From Parasphingopyxis lamellibrachiae (GTDB lineage: Bacteria > Pseudomonadota > Alphaproteobacteria > Sphingomonadales > Sphingomonadaceae), in NCBI RefSeq assembly GCF_003385775.1, contig NZ_QRDP01000004.1, forward strand, positions 2,382,957 to 2,446,956: DNA of 64,000 nt. Direction: 5' to 3'. Below, piece after piece: positions 33,057-41,687 of this stretch. The translations under genes were made by a program, and so were the position numbers. Position 1 is the first letter of the stretch. Every line of letters begins with the position of its first letter. The notes below the pieces were generated by a model. That model did no database searches, was not told where the DNA came from, and saw only the letters and a list, made by a program, of their open reading frames with translations.

Positions 33057-34064
33057 ATGAACAGCATAGCCAACACGCAGCCCGATAGCCGGGCCGAACC
33101 CATCATGGCCGAGCCGGACAAGATGGTGAAAGTGCGTGAGCTTTTCGGTATCGATTCGGATATGGAAGTGCCCGCTTTCAGCGAAGCCGACGAGCGCGTT
33201 CCCGATCGCGACGAAAGTTATGTTTTCGATCCGGATACGACGCTTGCCATTGCTGCTGGCTTCGCCTTCAACCGCCGAGTCATGATTCAGGGCTATCACG
33301 GCACCGGCAAGTCGACGCATATCGAGCAAGTCGCCTCGCGCCTCAACTGGCCGTGCATCCGGATCAACCTCGATAGCCATATCAGCCGGATCGATCTGGT
33401 CGGCCGCGACGCCATCGTATTGCGCGATGGCCAGCAGGTTACCGAGTTTCGCGAGGGCCTGCTTCCCTGGGCGTTGCAGACGCCCACGGCGCTGGTTTTC
33501 GACGAATATGATGCGGGCCGTCCCGATGTGATGTTCGTGATTCAGCGTGTGCTGGAGACCGATGGCAAGTTGACGCTGCTGGATCAGAATCGAGTGATCC
33601 GCCCCAACCCCTATTTTCGCCTGTTTGCCACGTCGAATACGGTCGGGCTCGGCGATACGACAGGCCTTTACCATGGCACGCAGCAGATCAACCAGGGCCA
33701 GATGGACCGCTGGAATATCGTCGTCACACTCAACTATCTGCCTGCCGCCACCGAGGCGAAGATCGTCCTCTCCAAGAATGAGGATTTCGACACCGAGGCC
33801 GGACACAAGATGGTTGCGGATATGGTCAAGGTGGCCGAGCTGACGCGGCAGGGCTTTATGGCCGGCGATATCTCCACCGTCATGAGCCCGCGGACGGTGA
33901 TTACCTGGGCCCAGAATACAACAATTTTTGGCGATATCGGTTTCGCCTTCCGCCTCTCTTTCCTCAACAAATGCGATGAGGCGGAGCGATCTCTGGTTGC
34001 CGAATATTATCAGCGTGTTTTCGGTACGGACCTGCCGGAGAGCGTTGTCGGGGCGTCTGAATAG
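33057..34064 (+). CDS. cobS: Cobaltochelatase subunit CobS (AAA+ ATPase)
   Basis: A 335-residue AAA+ protein. The N-terminal [18 protein letters not shown] is CobS-specific. Walker A is GYHGTGKST (79-87), Walker B is [10 protein letters not shown], and sensor-like [12 protein letters not shown] follows. In aerobic cobalamin synthesis CobS and CobT drive CobN to insert cobalt into hydrogenobyrinate a,c-diamide. No cobN or other cob gene is in the window, and many alphaproteobacteria keep cobS/cobT at this site apart from the cob cluster. A short gap to cobT indicates co-transcription. Confidence 0.96.
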   Translation: MNSIANTQPDSRAEPIMAEPDKMVKVRELFGIDSDMEVPAFSEADERVPDRDESYVFDPDTTLAIAAGFAFNRRVMIQGYHGTGKSTHIEQVASRLNWPCIRINLDSHISRIDLVGRDAIVLRDGQQVTEFREGLLPWALQTPTALVFDEYDAGRPDVMFVIQRVLETDGKLTLLDQNRVIRPNPYFRLFATSNTVGLGDTTGLYHGTQQINQGQMDRWNIVVTLNYLPAATEAKIVLSKNEDFDTEAGHKMVADMVKVAELTRQGFMAGDISTVMSPRTVITWAQNTTIFGDIGFAFRLSFLNKCDEAERSLVAEYYQRVFGTDLPESVVGASE

Positions 34065-34074
34065 ACCCGGACTG

Positions 34075-35907
34075 ATGGCCGATTCCAATCCTCTCGACGA
34101 TCTGAAAGCGGCACTGTCCGGCGCGGCGCGCGCCATGGCGGCGGATCCGGAGGTGGAGCTTGCCTTTACTGCCGATATTCCGATCTCCAACGGGCGCCAT
34201 ATCAAGGTACCGATGCCGTCCCGCGCGCTGCCACCCGATCAGGTGGCCGAGGCGCGGGGTTTCGCCGATGCTGCGGCCCTGATGCTGCGTCACCATGACG
34301 ATGCCGTGCATGCGTCTGCCCAGCCGGCGGACGCGATCGCACGCTCGGCCTTCGACGCGGTTGAAAAGGCCCGGGTCGAGGCTCTGGGCGCGCGGTATTA
34401 TGCTGGAGTCCGCGGAAATCTCGCCGAGGCGCTCGATATGCGGCTCAAATCCGATCCGATATCAAAGGCCCGCAACCGCGACGAAGTCCCCCTGGCTTCG
34501 GCCATCGCGCTGATGGTGCGCGAGCGTCTGACGGGAGAGGTGGCACCGGAACGCGCCCAGACCGGGCTCGATCTTGTTCGCGACTGGATCGAGGAAAAGG
34601 GCGGAGCCGACCTCGATGCGCTTGAGATGCTGCTCGACGATCAACGCGGCTTTGCCGAGCTGACGACGCGCCTGCTTGAGGATCTCGAGCTGATCGATGG
34701 CGATCTTCAGCCAGACGATGGCGATGAGGGCGGCGACGAGGATGAGGGGGAAGACCCCGACGAGAATGACGATACCGACGATCAGGAAGAAGGCGACGCC
34801 GGCGCCGAGTCCCAGGTCGATGCGCGCGCCGAAGAGTCCGATGAAGCCGGAGAAGAGGGCGAGGGCGATTCGCTGGACGACGAATTCGGCGACATGGACG
34901 GCGATCCAATGGATGACGGCGAAGAGGGGATGCTCCCCGTTCGCCCGAACCGGCCGTTCAGCGATCTGACGCCGCAGTTCAGTTATAGCGCGTTCACGAC
35001 CCAGTTTGACGAGGAGATCGCCGCCACTGAATTGTGCGACGAGGAGGAGCTGACCCGCCTGCGCGCCTATCTGGATCAGCAACTTGTCCATCTGCAGGGC
35101 GCGGTTACCAAGCTGGCGAACCGGCTCCAACGGCGGCTGATGGCGCAGCAGCTGCGCTCCTGGGATTTCGACCAGGAAGAGGGCACGCTGGATGCGGCCC
35201 GGCTTTCGCGAGTGATCGTCAACCCCGCCCATTCGCTTTCCTACAAGATCGAACGCGATACCGAGTTTCGCGACACCGTCGTCACCCTGCTGATCGACAA
35301 TTCCGGTTCGATGCGTGGGCGGCCGATTTCGATCGCCGCCATCTCCGCCGATATCATGGCGCGAACGCTCGAGCGGGTTGGGGTGAAAACCGAGATATTG
35401 GGGTTCACGACCCGGGCCTGGAAGGGCGGGCAGTCCCGCGAGCAGTGGCTGGCCGAAGGGCGCCCGGCGCATCCCGGCAGGCTCAACGATTTGCGCCACA
35501 TCGTCTACAAGCAGGCGGATGAGCCCTGGCGCCGCGCGCGCAAGAGTCTGGGTCTGATGATGCGTGAGGGGCTTCTCAAGGAGAATATCGACGGGGAGGC
35601 GCTGTTATGGGCGCATAACCGGTTAATGGCCCGGTCCGAGGAGCGCCGGGTGCTGATGGTGATTTCCGATGGCGCACCGGTCGACGATTCGACGCTGTCG
35701 GTGAATTCGGGAAGCTATCTCGAAAAGCATTTGCGGCAGGTTATCGCCTGGATCGAAACCCGCTCGCCGGTTGAACTTTGCGCGATCGGTATCGGCCATG
35801 ACGTTACCCGCTATTATGAGCGCGCCGTGACGATCATGGATGCCGAACAACTCGGCGGCACGATGGTCGAGCAGTTGGCGGGGCTGTTTGACGAGGCGTC
35901 AAAATAG
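34075..35907 (+). CDS. cobT: Cobaltochelatase subunit CobT (acidic linker plus VWA domain)
   Basis: A 610-residue CobT. Residues about 1-205 are helical, about 210-282 form an extreme Asp/Glu-rich linker, and the C-terminal VWA domain has the MIDAS motif starting at Asp408 ([10 protein letters not shown]), later [10 protein letters not shown] and [10 protein letters not shown]. It partners CobS in the chelatase ATPase module. The ATG at 34075 is the family start ([14 protein letters not shown]); the open frame reaches back to 33928 through CobS coding sequence. Confidence 0.95.
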   Translation: MADSNPLDDLKAALSGAARAMAADPEVELAFTADIPISNGRHIKVPMPSRALPPDQVAEARGFADAAALMLRHHDDAVHASAQPADAIARSAFDAVEKARVEALGARYYAGVRGNLAEALDMRLKSDPISKARNRDEVPLASAIALMVRERLTGEVAPERAQTGLDLVRDWIEEKGGADLDALEMLLDDQRGFAELTTRLLEDLELIDGDLQPDDGDEGGDEDEGEDPDENDDTDDQEEGDAGAESQVDARAEESDEAGEEGEGDSLDDEFGDMDGDPMDDGEEGMLPVRPNRPFSDLTPQFSYSAFTTQFDEEIAATELCDEEELTRLRAYLDQQLVHLQGAVTKLANRLQRRLMAQQLRSWDFDQEEGTLDAARLSRVIVNPAHSLSYKIERDTEFRDTVVTLLIDNSGSMRGRPISIAAISADIMARTLERVGVKTEILGFTTRAWKGGQSREQWLAEGRPAHPGRLNDLRHIVYKQADEPWRRARKSLGLMMREGLLKENIDGEALLWAHNRLMARSEERRVLMVISDGAPVDDSTLSVNSGSYLEKHLRQVIAWIETRSPVELCAIGIGHDVTRYYERAVTIMDAEQLGGTMVEQLAGLFDEASK

Positions 35908-36012
35908 AATTGCCGGCACAAAATTCGGGGGCCGGAGCAGATACGCGCGCCGACCCCCTCATCCTCGGTACGCTACGCGAGGACTAGACTATGTAATTCG
36001 TGTTGCGTCTTT

Positions 36013-36444
36013 CTAGCAGTCGCGGTCGATTTCCCGGCCGGCAAGAGCCCCGACGACACCGCCGATGATTGCGCCGGCGGTGCCATCGCCCCGGCCTCTG
36101 CGCCCCTCGGCGATCTCATTGCCGAGCAGCGCGCCGGCGATGCCGCCGATGATCGTTCCGCCCGTGCCATTGTCCCGGCATCGTCCGCGATAATAGCGGC
36201 GGTCGCGACGACGGTCCCGGCGGCTGTACCGACGCCCGTCATAATAATCACCGCGCCGATAACGGCGACCTTCATAATAGTCGCCGCGCCGATACTCGCG
36301 CCGGTCGTAGCGATCATCATACCGGCTTTCGTAGTAGCGCTCACCATTATAGCCGTCATTATAGTAGCGATCCCCAGCATGGGCCGCTGCGGGAAGCAGC
36401 ATCGCTCCGGCGAGAGCTGCCAATGTGATTTTCTTCAATGCCAT
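36013..36444 (-). CDS. Glycine-zipper envelope protein with Tyr/Arg-rich repeats
   Basis: A 143-residue exported protein. The signal peptide ends near AAAHAGDR. The next 70 residues are low-complexity Tyr/Arg/Asp repeats (RRGDYYEGRRYRRGDYYDG). Two glycine-zipper segments follow (IIGGIAGALLGNEIAEG; IIGGVVGALAGREI), typical of the 2TM glycine-zipper family (YMGG/SlyB-like) that inserts in or stabilises the outer membrane. A final Cys is present. Function unknown. Confidence 0.85.
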   Translation of the reverse strand: MALKKITLAALAGAMLLPAAAHAGDRYYNDGYNGERYYESRYDDRYDRREYRRGDYYEGRRYRRGDYYDGRRYSRRDRRRDRRYYRGRCRDNGTGGTIIGGIAGALLGNEIAEGRRGRGDGTAGAIIGGVVGALAGREIDRDC

Positions 36445-36639
36445 CTCGAATTCTCCAAAGCGCCTGCAAACCCGTGTCAGATCCTGTGCGGCGGGCTATC
36501 TGTCCAAACGGCTTCCACCAACCGATTGCCCTTATGCCGATGGTTAGCGGAACCTCGTCTGAACGATACTGTTGTCTGTTGTTCAGCTTGCGCTGTCTTT
36601 CGGCTGTGCGCAACGTTGTGCCAATGATAGAAGGCGGCG

Positions 36640-37638
36640 ATGTTCCGCCGTATCGTTGCCTCGCTGCTGATCCTGCTCATTGCAGGTTCGACCCTGATCC
36701 TTTCCGGAGGGCAGGGCGATACGGCGAATCGGCCATTTGCGATTCATGCCGCACCGGTAGCGCTCGATGGCGGGAATCCCTCCCGCCGCGATATTGGCGG
36801 GCTGCACTATCTCGGCGGCTGGGTGTTGACGAGCGAAAATCCCGATTTCGGCGGTATCTCCGCCATGGTTCTGGAGGGCGACGGTTTTGTTGCGATTGGC
36901 GATGCTGGCGGACTGTTCCGTTTCGCGCTCGACGATGCTGGCGCGATAATGCGCGCCGATATTGCCGAGCTGCCGGCAGGCCCGATTCCGGACGATGGCG
37001 GTGACGTGCGGAAGCGCGACCGGGATGCCGAGGCGCTGGCGCGAGATCCGGAAACCGGTCGTTATTGGGTGGCCTTCGAGCGGGCCAACGGATTCTGGCG
37101 GTTCGATGGGGCCTTTGACCGATCCGAGGCCAACGCTGCACCGGAAGCGATGGCGGACTGGCCTTCCAATGGCGGAGCGGAGGCGATGGTCAGGCTGGAC
37201 GATGGCCGGTTCCTCATATTCTCGGAAGCCGGAAACGGGCCCGGCGATTCGCGCGAAGTGTTGCTGTTCGCCGGCGATCCGGTCGAGGGCGGCCTGGCGC
37301 CGCTGCGCCTCGGCTACCGTCCGCCGGATGCGCATCGGATTACCGACGCCGCGCTTTTGCCGGACGGGCGGCTTTTGATCCTCAATCGCGACTTCAGCAT
37401 CATGGGCGGGGTCTCGGTAATCCTGTCCATCACCTCGCTGGACACATTGGTGGCCGGGACGATTCTGGAGAGCGAAATTGTCGCCCGGCTCGATCCGCCA
37501 GTCACGATCGACAATATGGAGGCGCTGGCCGTTGAAGAGCAGGATGGCCGCACGATCGTCTGGATGGCGTCGGACGACAATTTCAATCCGCTCCAGCGGA
37601 CCTTGCTGCTCAAGTTCGAGCTGGTTGCCAGGCGCTAG
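36640..37638 (+). CDS. Exported phytase-like esterase-family protein
   Basis: A 332-residue beta-propeller protein of the esterase-like activity of phytase family. An N-terminal hydrophobic segment (RIVASLLILLIAGSTLIL) serves as signal anchor or signal peptide. Blocks DIGGLHYLGGWVL, DGFVAIGDAGGLFRF, KRDRDAEALARDPETGRYWVAFE, NGGAEAMVRLDDGRFLIFSE and NMEALAVEE are propeller blades with acidic metal-binding turns. A periplasmic phosphoesterase role is possible but unproven. Its stop overlaps the RidA gene stop by four bases in convergent orientation. Confidence 0.85.
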   Translation: MFRRIVASLLILLIAGSTLILSGGQGDTANRPFAIHAAPVALDGGNPSRRDIGGLHYLGGWVLTSENPDFGGISAMVLEGDGFVAIGDAGGLFRFALDDAGAIMRADIAELPAGPIPDDGGDVRKRDRDAEALARDPETGRYWVAFERANGFWRFDGAFDRSEANAAPEAMADWPSNGGAEAMVRLDDGRFLIFSEAGNGPGDSREVLLFAGDPVEGGLAPLRLGYRPPDAHRITDAALLPDGRLLILNRDFSIMGGVSVILSITSLDTLVAGTILESEIVARLDPPVTIDNMEALAVEEQDGRTIVWMASDDNFNPLQRTLLLKFELVARR

Positions 37639-38111
37639 TTGCGCGCCGGTATGCGCGCGACGATCTTGATCTCGGTTATACCCTGATCCGGAATGAGTCG
37701 TTCGATCTGGATCGCCGTCCAGGCGGGGAAGGGTTCGGCGATATAGCGCTGTTGCACCGCGATCATCGGTTCCATCTGGGATGAAAGATCGGTGTGAAAG
37801 CTGAGGATGTCCACAATATCGCCCCAGCCGGCGCCGGCGCGTTCGAGGATGGTTCCGATTTCGGTATAGGTCTCGGCAAAGGCCGATTCGATGTCGCTGT
37901 CGCCAGGCGCAAGCGAAACGACGATTCCGGACAAATAGACATGTCCGTCATCGGTGACGATGGCGTCGTTAAAACCGATCTGCTGCTGGATAGCGCGCAT
38001 GTCCTCCGATTCGGACATGAGCACGGTCGCCCGGTCCCGGGCGCTGGTTTGCGCGGTCGCTGCACTGGCCGTCATGCATAATGCAGCGGCCAGAGCAAGC
38101 GACAGCCGCAC
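37635..38111 (-). CDS. RidA family protein with signal peptide
   Basis: A 158-residue Rid/YjgF-fold protein preceded by a signal peptide (LSLALAAALCMTASAATAQT), so it is probably periplasmic. DGHVYLSGIVVSLAPGDSD, EIGTILERAGAGWGDIVDI, the QQRYIAEPFPAWTAIQIERL segment (with Pro-Ala-Trp-Thr instead of the usual R-Ser/Thr arrangement) and the terminal IEIKIVA-like strand match the fold. The Arg that binds the carboxylate in true imine deaminases is not evident, so deaminase activity is doubtful. It starts two bases after rpmB. Confidence 0.85.
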   Translation of the reverse strand: MRLSLALAAALCMTASAATAQTSARDRATVLMSESEDMRAIQQQIGFNDAIVTDDGHVYLSGIVVSLAPGDSDIESAFAETYTEIGTILERAGAGWGDIVDILSFHTDLSSQMEPMIAVQQRYIAEPFPAWTAIQIERLIPDQGITEIKIVARIPARN

Positions 38112-38113
38112 GA

Positions 38114-38401
38114 CTAGGCGGCGGCTTGTTTGCTGGCGATCTCGCGCTTGACCTTGCGGGCATTGGCGCTGAGCTTGTCGTCGGCTGTTTTGATAAGCCA
38201 GTTATCGAGTCCGCCGACATGCTCGACCGACCGCAGGCCGGTGGTCGAGACCCGGAATTTGAAACTCCGCTCCAGCGCTTCGGACATCAGGGTCACATTC
38301 TGCAGGTTCGGCAGAAATGTTTTCTTGGTCCTGTTATTGGCGTGGGACACATTGTTTCCCACCATCCGGCCCTTGCCGGTCAGCTCGCAAATACGCGACA
38401 T
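38114..38401 (-). CDS. rpmB: 50S ribosomal protein L28
   Basis: A 95-residue L28: [54 protein letters not shown] and a basic tail. The ATG at 38401 is the conserved start; the frame extends 15 codons upstream without family support. It is followed after two bases by the exported RidA protein, an unusual coupling of a ribosomal and a periplasmic protein. Confidence 0.97.
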   Translation of the reverse strand: MSRICELTGKGRMVGNNVSHANNRTKKTFLPNLQNVTLMSEALERSFKFRVSTTGLRSVEHVGGLDNWLIKTADDKLSANARKVKREIASKQAAA

Positions 38402-38573
38402 AATCTTTAGTCCTGAAATCTCGGGGTTGCCCGGAAAGCGGGGCAAATAGCCCGATCATGTGCTTTCGTCAACCGGAACAATGCCGGTCGGCGCACGCAA
38501 CTAGCGGGAAACCCTGTCGGCAGTAGTTTACAATCATCTTGTTTAGAGGGTCGGCCAGGGGCTAGGCGGAACC

Positions 38574-39029
38574 ATGGTCTTTCCGCTGCCCCTTCCCATG
38601 CAACGCGCCTTGGCGCTCGCGGAACAGGCCGCGCAAGCATTCGAAGTGCCCGTCGGCGCGGTCATTATGCAGGGAGAGCGGCAGATAGCCGAGGCTGCCA
38701 ACGGGATGCGAGCAAGCGGCGATCCCACCGATCATGCGGAAATGCGCGCGATTCGTGCGGCGCTAGACTTGCTGGGTACGGGTCGGCTCGACGGCTGCGA
38801 TCTCTGGGTTACGCTTGAGCCATGCGCCATGTGTGCCGGTGCAATTGCCCATGCCCGGGTCGCCCGGCTATATTATGCGGCGCCCGATCCGAAGGGCGGT
38901 GCTGTCGAACATGGTCCGCGATTTTTTGGGCAGCCTACCTGCCATCACCGCCCGGATGTCTACTCCGGCATGGGGCAGGAGCGATCTGCGGCGCTGCTGA
39001 CGGATTTCTTCCGCGAACGGCGAGACTGA
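38574..39029 (+). CDS. tadA: tRNA-specific adenosine deaminase TadA-like
   Basis: A 151-residue cytidine-deaminase-fold enzyme. DHAEMRAIRAA supplies the zinc His and the proton-shuttle Glu, and EPCAMCAGAIAHARV supplies the two zinc Cys. VPVGAVI and YYAAPDPKGGAVEHGPRFF match TadA, which converts A34 to inosine in tRNA-Arg. A related nucleoside deaminase cannot be fully excluded. The end faces the OmpA gene across a shared terminator. Confidence 0.92.
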   Translation: MVFPLPLPMQRALALAEQAAQAFEVPVGAVIMQGERQIAEAANGMRASGDPTDHAEMRAIRAALDLLGTGRLDGCDLWVTLEPCAMCAGAIAHARVARLYYAAPDPKGGAVEHGPRFFGQPTCHHRPDVYSGMGQERSAALLTDFFRERRD

Positions 39030-39060
39030 AAAGGGCGCCCGGTGTTCGCCGGACGCCCTT
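39030..39060. terminator. Bidirectional terminator between tadA and the OmpA-like gene
   Basis: Arms AAAGGGCG and CGCCCTTT with an inner CCGG/CCGG pair. A-rich on the left and T-rich on the right, so it can act for both convergent genes. Confidence 0.75.
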
Positions 39061-39094
39061 TCATGCCCATGACGTTCTGCCTCAACGGTGGAGA

Positions 39095-39805
39095 TTAGTT
39101 GCCCGCGGCGTTCACATCCTGCTGGGTAATCGGAACGATACGGATTTCGACACGGCGATTCTGCTGCTTTCCGGCAGCCGTGGCATTGCTTGCAATGGGC
39201 TGGCTTTCGCCGAAGCCCTCGGTGGCCATCCGGGCCCGGTTGACGCCGCGGCTGGCAAGATAACCAGCCACCGACTGGGCGCGCCGGTTTGACAGGTCGA
39301 GATTATAACCGTCCGATCCGTCCGAATCGGTATGACCGTAAATATCGATATAGGTTTCCGGATAGCTGTTAAGCGTTTGCGCGATTTCATCGAGCGTAGC
39401 GCGAAACTGCGGGCGCACGGTGCTGGAATCAACATCGAATTCGGCGACCGAGCCGGGCATTTGCAGATAGAGATTGTCGCCATCGCGAATCACATTGGTG
39501 TCGGTTCCCGCGGTTGCCTGTTCCAGCTCGCGCTGTTGTCGGTCCATATAGGTGCCGATGGCGATCCCCGCGACAGCGCCAAGCCCTGCGCCCACGATGC
39601 GTTCGGTACGGTCGCGCCGACCGCCGACCAGATCGCCGATCAGATAGCCACCGACAGCGCCGGCGACGCCGCCAATGGCGGCGCGGGATATCCGCTGGTT
39701 ACCGGTTTCCGGATTGGTCGTGCATGCTGCCGTGGCACCGATCATGCCGACGATTGCCGATCCCGCCAAAAGCTTCCTGGCTGTGACCTGTTTGAGTTTT
39801 GTCAT
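39095..39805 (-). CDS. OmpA-family lipoprotein with glycine zipper
   Basis: A 236-residue outer-membrane lipoprotein. The N-terminus MTKLKQVTARKLLAGSAIVG leads to the lipobox ATAAC (Cys about 35). A glycine-zipper segment (IGGVAGAVGGYLIGDLVGG, then GAGLGAVAGIAIGTYMD) precedes an OmpA C-terminal peptidoglycan-binding domain (YIDIYGHTDSDGSDGYN; SNRRAQSVAGYLASRGV; NRRVEIRIVP). It anchors the outer membrane to the wall. The ATG at 39805 is chosen; 21 upstream codons would break the signal peptide. Confidence 0.93.
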   Translation of the reverse strand: MTKLKQVTARKLLAGSAIVGMIGATAACTTNPETGNQRISRAAIGGVAGAVGGYLIGDLVGGRRDRTERIVGAGLGAVAGIAIGTYMDRQQRELEQATAGTDTNVIRDGDNLYLQMPGSVAEFDVDSSTVRPQFRATLDEIAQTLNSYPETYIDIYGHTDSDGSDGYNLDLSNRRAQSVAGYLASRGVNRARMATEGFGESQPIASNATAAGKQQNRRVEIRIVPITQQDVNAAGN

Positions 39806-39923
39806 TCCGTGTTTCCTCCGCACAAATAATATGTCCATTAACCGTTGACGAACCCCACTTGTTCCCAACTTATCGTGAACAGAAGCTGATCATGCGCTTG
39901 TCCCGCTTATCAAAAGCGGGCAA

Positions 39924-41273
39924 ATGACGGCAACAACCCCGATCATGCCACCCGACTTATCCCCCTTTCCCTGGTTCGACCTCTGCATCATTTTTGCATT
40001 GGTCCTGCTGAACGGTGTGTTCGCGATGTCCGAGCTGGCCATCGTATCGTCGCGTCGGGCGCGGCTGCAGGCAATGGCGAAAGATGGCCGCGCGGGCGCG
40101 CAGACGGCGCTTGATCTGGCAGCCGATCCCGGGCGTTTCCTGTCGACGGTGCAGATCGGGATCACCCTGATCGGTATTCTTGCCGGCGCCTATTCAGGCG
40201 CAAGCCTGGGCGGACCCGTTGGCGAGCGTCTCGCGTTCGTCGGTGTCGAACCGGCACTGGCGCAGACGCTTGGCTTTGCACTGGTCATTGTCCTAACCAC
40301 CTATGCCTCGCTCGTCATCGGGGAGCTCGTCCCCAAGCAGTTGGCGCTGCGCAATCCGGAGCGCGTTGCCGTGTTTGTGGCGCTTCCGATGCGCTGGCTC
40401 GCGACGTTCACGGCACCGCTTGTCTGGTTGATGGACCGGACGAGTGCGCTGATATTCCGCCTGATGCGGCTGAGCCGCAATCCGCAATCGCGCGTTACCG
40501 CTGAAGAGCTGCACATGCTTATTGCCGAGGCGACCAAGTCCGGCGTGATCGAGGAAAGCGAACGGGCGATTATCTCCGGCGTCGTGCGGCTGGCCGATCG
40601 CCCCGTGCGCGAGGTGATGACCCCGCGCACCGAAGTCGACTGGATCGAAGCCTCGTCGAACCCCAATGAAATCCGCGAAGCTTTGCTGGCGACCCCGCAT
40701 ACCCGGCTGCCCGTCGCCGAGGGATCGGTCGACGAGATTATCGGTGTCGTTCAGGCGCGCGATATCGTGTCGGCACTATTCGAAGGCCGGTCTTTGGATT
40801 TGCGGGCACTTATGCGGGCCGCCCCGATTGTGCCCGACCAGGTCGATGCAATGGATGCGCTGGAAGCACTGCGCGAATCTGATGTTCCGATGGCGCTGGT
40901 CCATGACGAATATGGGCATTTCGAAGGGATCATGACCCCTCTCGACTTGCTGATCGCGATAACGGGTGAATTCGTCTCGGATCAGGAAATCGGCACCGAT
41001 CCGTCCTTTGTGGAGCGCGCTGACGGCAGCTGGCTGTTCTCCGGTTCGCTCTCGGCAGACAATATGGCGGAAAAGCTGGGATTCGACCTGCCGGACGACC
41101 GCGATTACGCAACCGTGGCTGGTTTTGCGCTTTCCGTATTCAAACGCCTGCCGATAACCGGCGAACTGTTCGAAAAGGACGGTTGGAACTTCGAGGTTGT
41201 CGATATGGATGGCCGCAAGATCGACAAGCTCCTTGCGCAAAGATCCAAGGCCAGCATTTCCGACGATACTTGA
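39924..41273 (+). CDS. CNNM/CorC-type hemolysin-family transporter
   Basis: A 449-residue membrane protein: DUF21/CNNM transmembrane domain (residues about 15-200, with NGVFAMSELAIVSSRRARLQ), a CBS-pair (ADRPVREVMTPRTEVDWI; DALEALRESDVPMALVHDEYGHFEGIMT) and a C-terminal CorC/HlyC domain (GSWLFSGSLSADNMAEKLG; RLPITGELFE). The family exports Mg2+/Co2+ or regulates divalent-cation balance. The hemolysin name is historical. The start has only a weak ribosome site. Confidence 0.94.
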   Translation: MTATTPIMPPDLSPFPWFDLCIIFALVLLNGVFAMSELAIVSSRRARLQAMAKDGRAGAQTALDLAADPGRFLSTVQIGITLIGILAGAYSGASLGGPVGERLAFVGVEPALAQTLGFALVIVLTTYASLVIGELVPKQLALRNPERVAVFVALPMRWLATFTAPLVWLMDRTSALIFRLMRLSRNPQSRVTAEELHMLIAEATKSGVIEESERAIISGVVRLADRPVREVMTPRTEVDWIEASSNPNEIREALLATPHTRLPVAEGSVDEIIGVVQARDIVSALFEGRSLDLRALMRAAPIVPDQVDAMDALEALRESDVPMALVHDEYGHFEGIMTPLDLLIAITGEFVSDQEIGTDPSFVERADGSWLFSGSLSADNMAEKLGFDLPDDRDYATVAGFALSVFKRLPITGELFEKDGWNFEVVDMDGRKIDKLLAQRSKASISDDT

Positions 41274-41287
41274 ATAGCCGCGCTTGA

Positions 41288-41307
41288 TGTATTATATGTG
41301 TAATACA
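41288..41307. promoter_or_regulatory. Inverted repeat TGTATTA-N6-TAATACA
   Basis: A perfect 7-base dyad with a 6-base spacer lies between the CorC-type gene and the small membrane gene at 41325, 18 bases before that start. AT-rich content and position suggest a regulator site overlapping a promoter. The regulator is unknown; GntR-type proteins often bind dyads of this style. Confidence 0.45.
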
Positions 41308-41324
41308 CCTAGTGGAGAATATTC

Positions 41325-41486
41325 GTGTTAAAGATCATCCTGTCTGTCATCGCCGCGATTGTTCTGCTGGTCATTGCCGTGAAGGTTTTCACGTCAATCA
41401 TATCGCTGGTATTCTATGGTCTGGCGCTGCTGCTTGTCGGCTATGTCGTCTGGTATTTTCTCAGCGGTTCAAAACGCGGAAGATAG
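41325..41486 (+). CDS. Small membrane protein, 53 residues
   Basis: GTG start preceded by GTGGAG at good spacing. The product has two hydrophobic helices (IILSVIAAIVLLVIAVKVF; LVFYGLALLLVGYVVWYFL) and a basic end (SGSKRGR), i.e. a short hairpin membrane protein. It is too small for family assignment by eye. A dyad lies directly upstream, and a second small membrane ORF follows after 12 bases. Function unknown. Confidence 0.65.
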   Translation: MLKIILSVIAAIVLLVIAVKVFTSIISLVFYGLALLLVGYVVWYFLSGSKRGR

Positions 41487-41498
41487 CCGAGCGGCATC

Positions 41499-41687
41499 GT
41501 GACGCCCGTCATCCGCATGTTCCTGTGCCTTGCCGCCGCCGGTATCTTGTCGGCCGTCGGCATGCCGCGGATTGATACGCTATCGGGAATGCTGCTTGTC
41601 GCCCTGTCGGTGGGCGCCTTCATCCTGGGTATCGTCAATTACTATCTGCACGCCCGCACCCGTTGGCCCTTTCGGCGAGATCGCTAG
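41499..41687 (+). CDS. Small membrane protein, 62 residues
   Basis: GTG start with a weak ribosome site. Two hydrophobic segments (IRMFLCLAAAGILSAVG; SGMLLVALSVGAFILGIVNYYL) and a basic C-terminus (HARTRWPFRRDR) predict an inner-membrane hairpin. It follows the 53-residue gene and overlaps the rpoN stop by four bases convergently. Function unknown; coding status is probable, not certain. Confidence 0.5.
   Translation: MTPVIRMFLCLAAAGILSAVGMPRIDTLSGMLLVALSVGAFILGIVNYYLHARTRWPFRRDR

Noticed and set aside
33928-34074. Longer CobT starting inside cobS
   Set aside because: The extra residues have no family match; [10 protein letters not shown] at 34075 is the normal start.
36240-36310. Repeated motifs in the Tyr/Arg-rich protein considered as a CRISPR-like or DNA repeat
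   Set aside because: The repeats are short, imperfect, in frame and explained by the coding sequence.
36553-36590. CTGAAC...GTTCAG inverted repeat before the phytase-like gene, considered as an SOS box
   Set aside because: Spacing and orientation do not fit the alphaproteobacterial GAAC-N7-GAAC pattern and the gene is not a repair gene.
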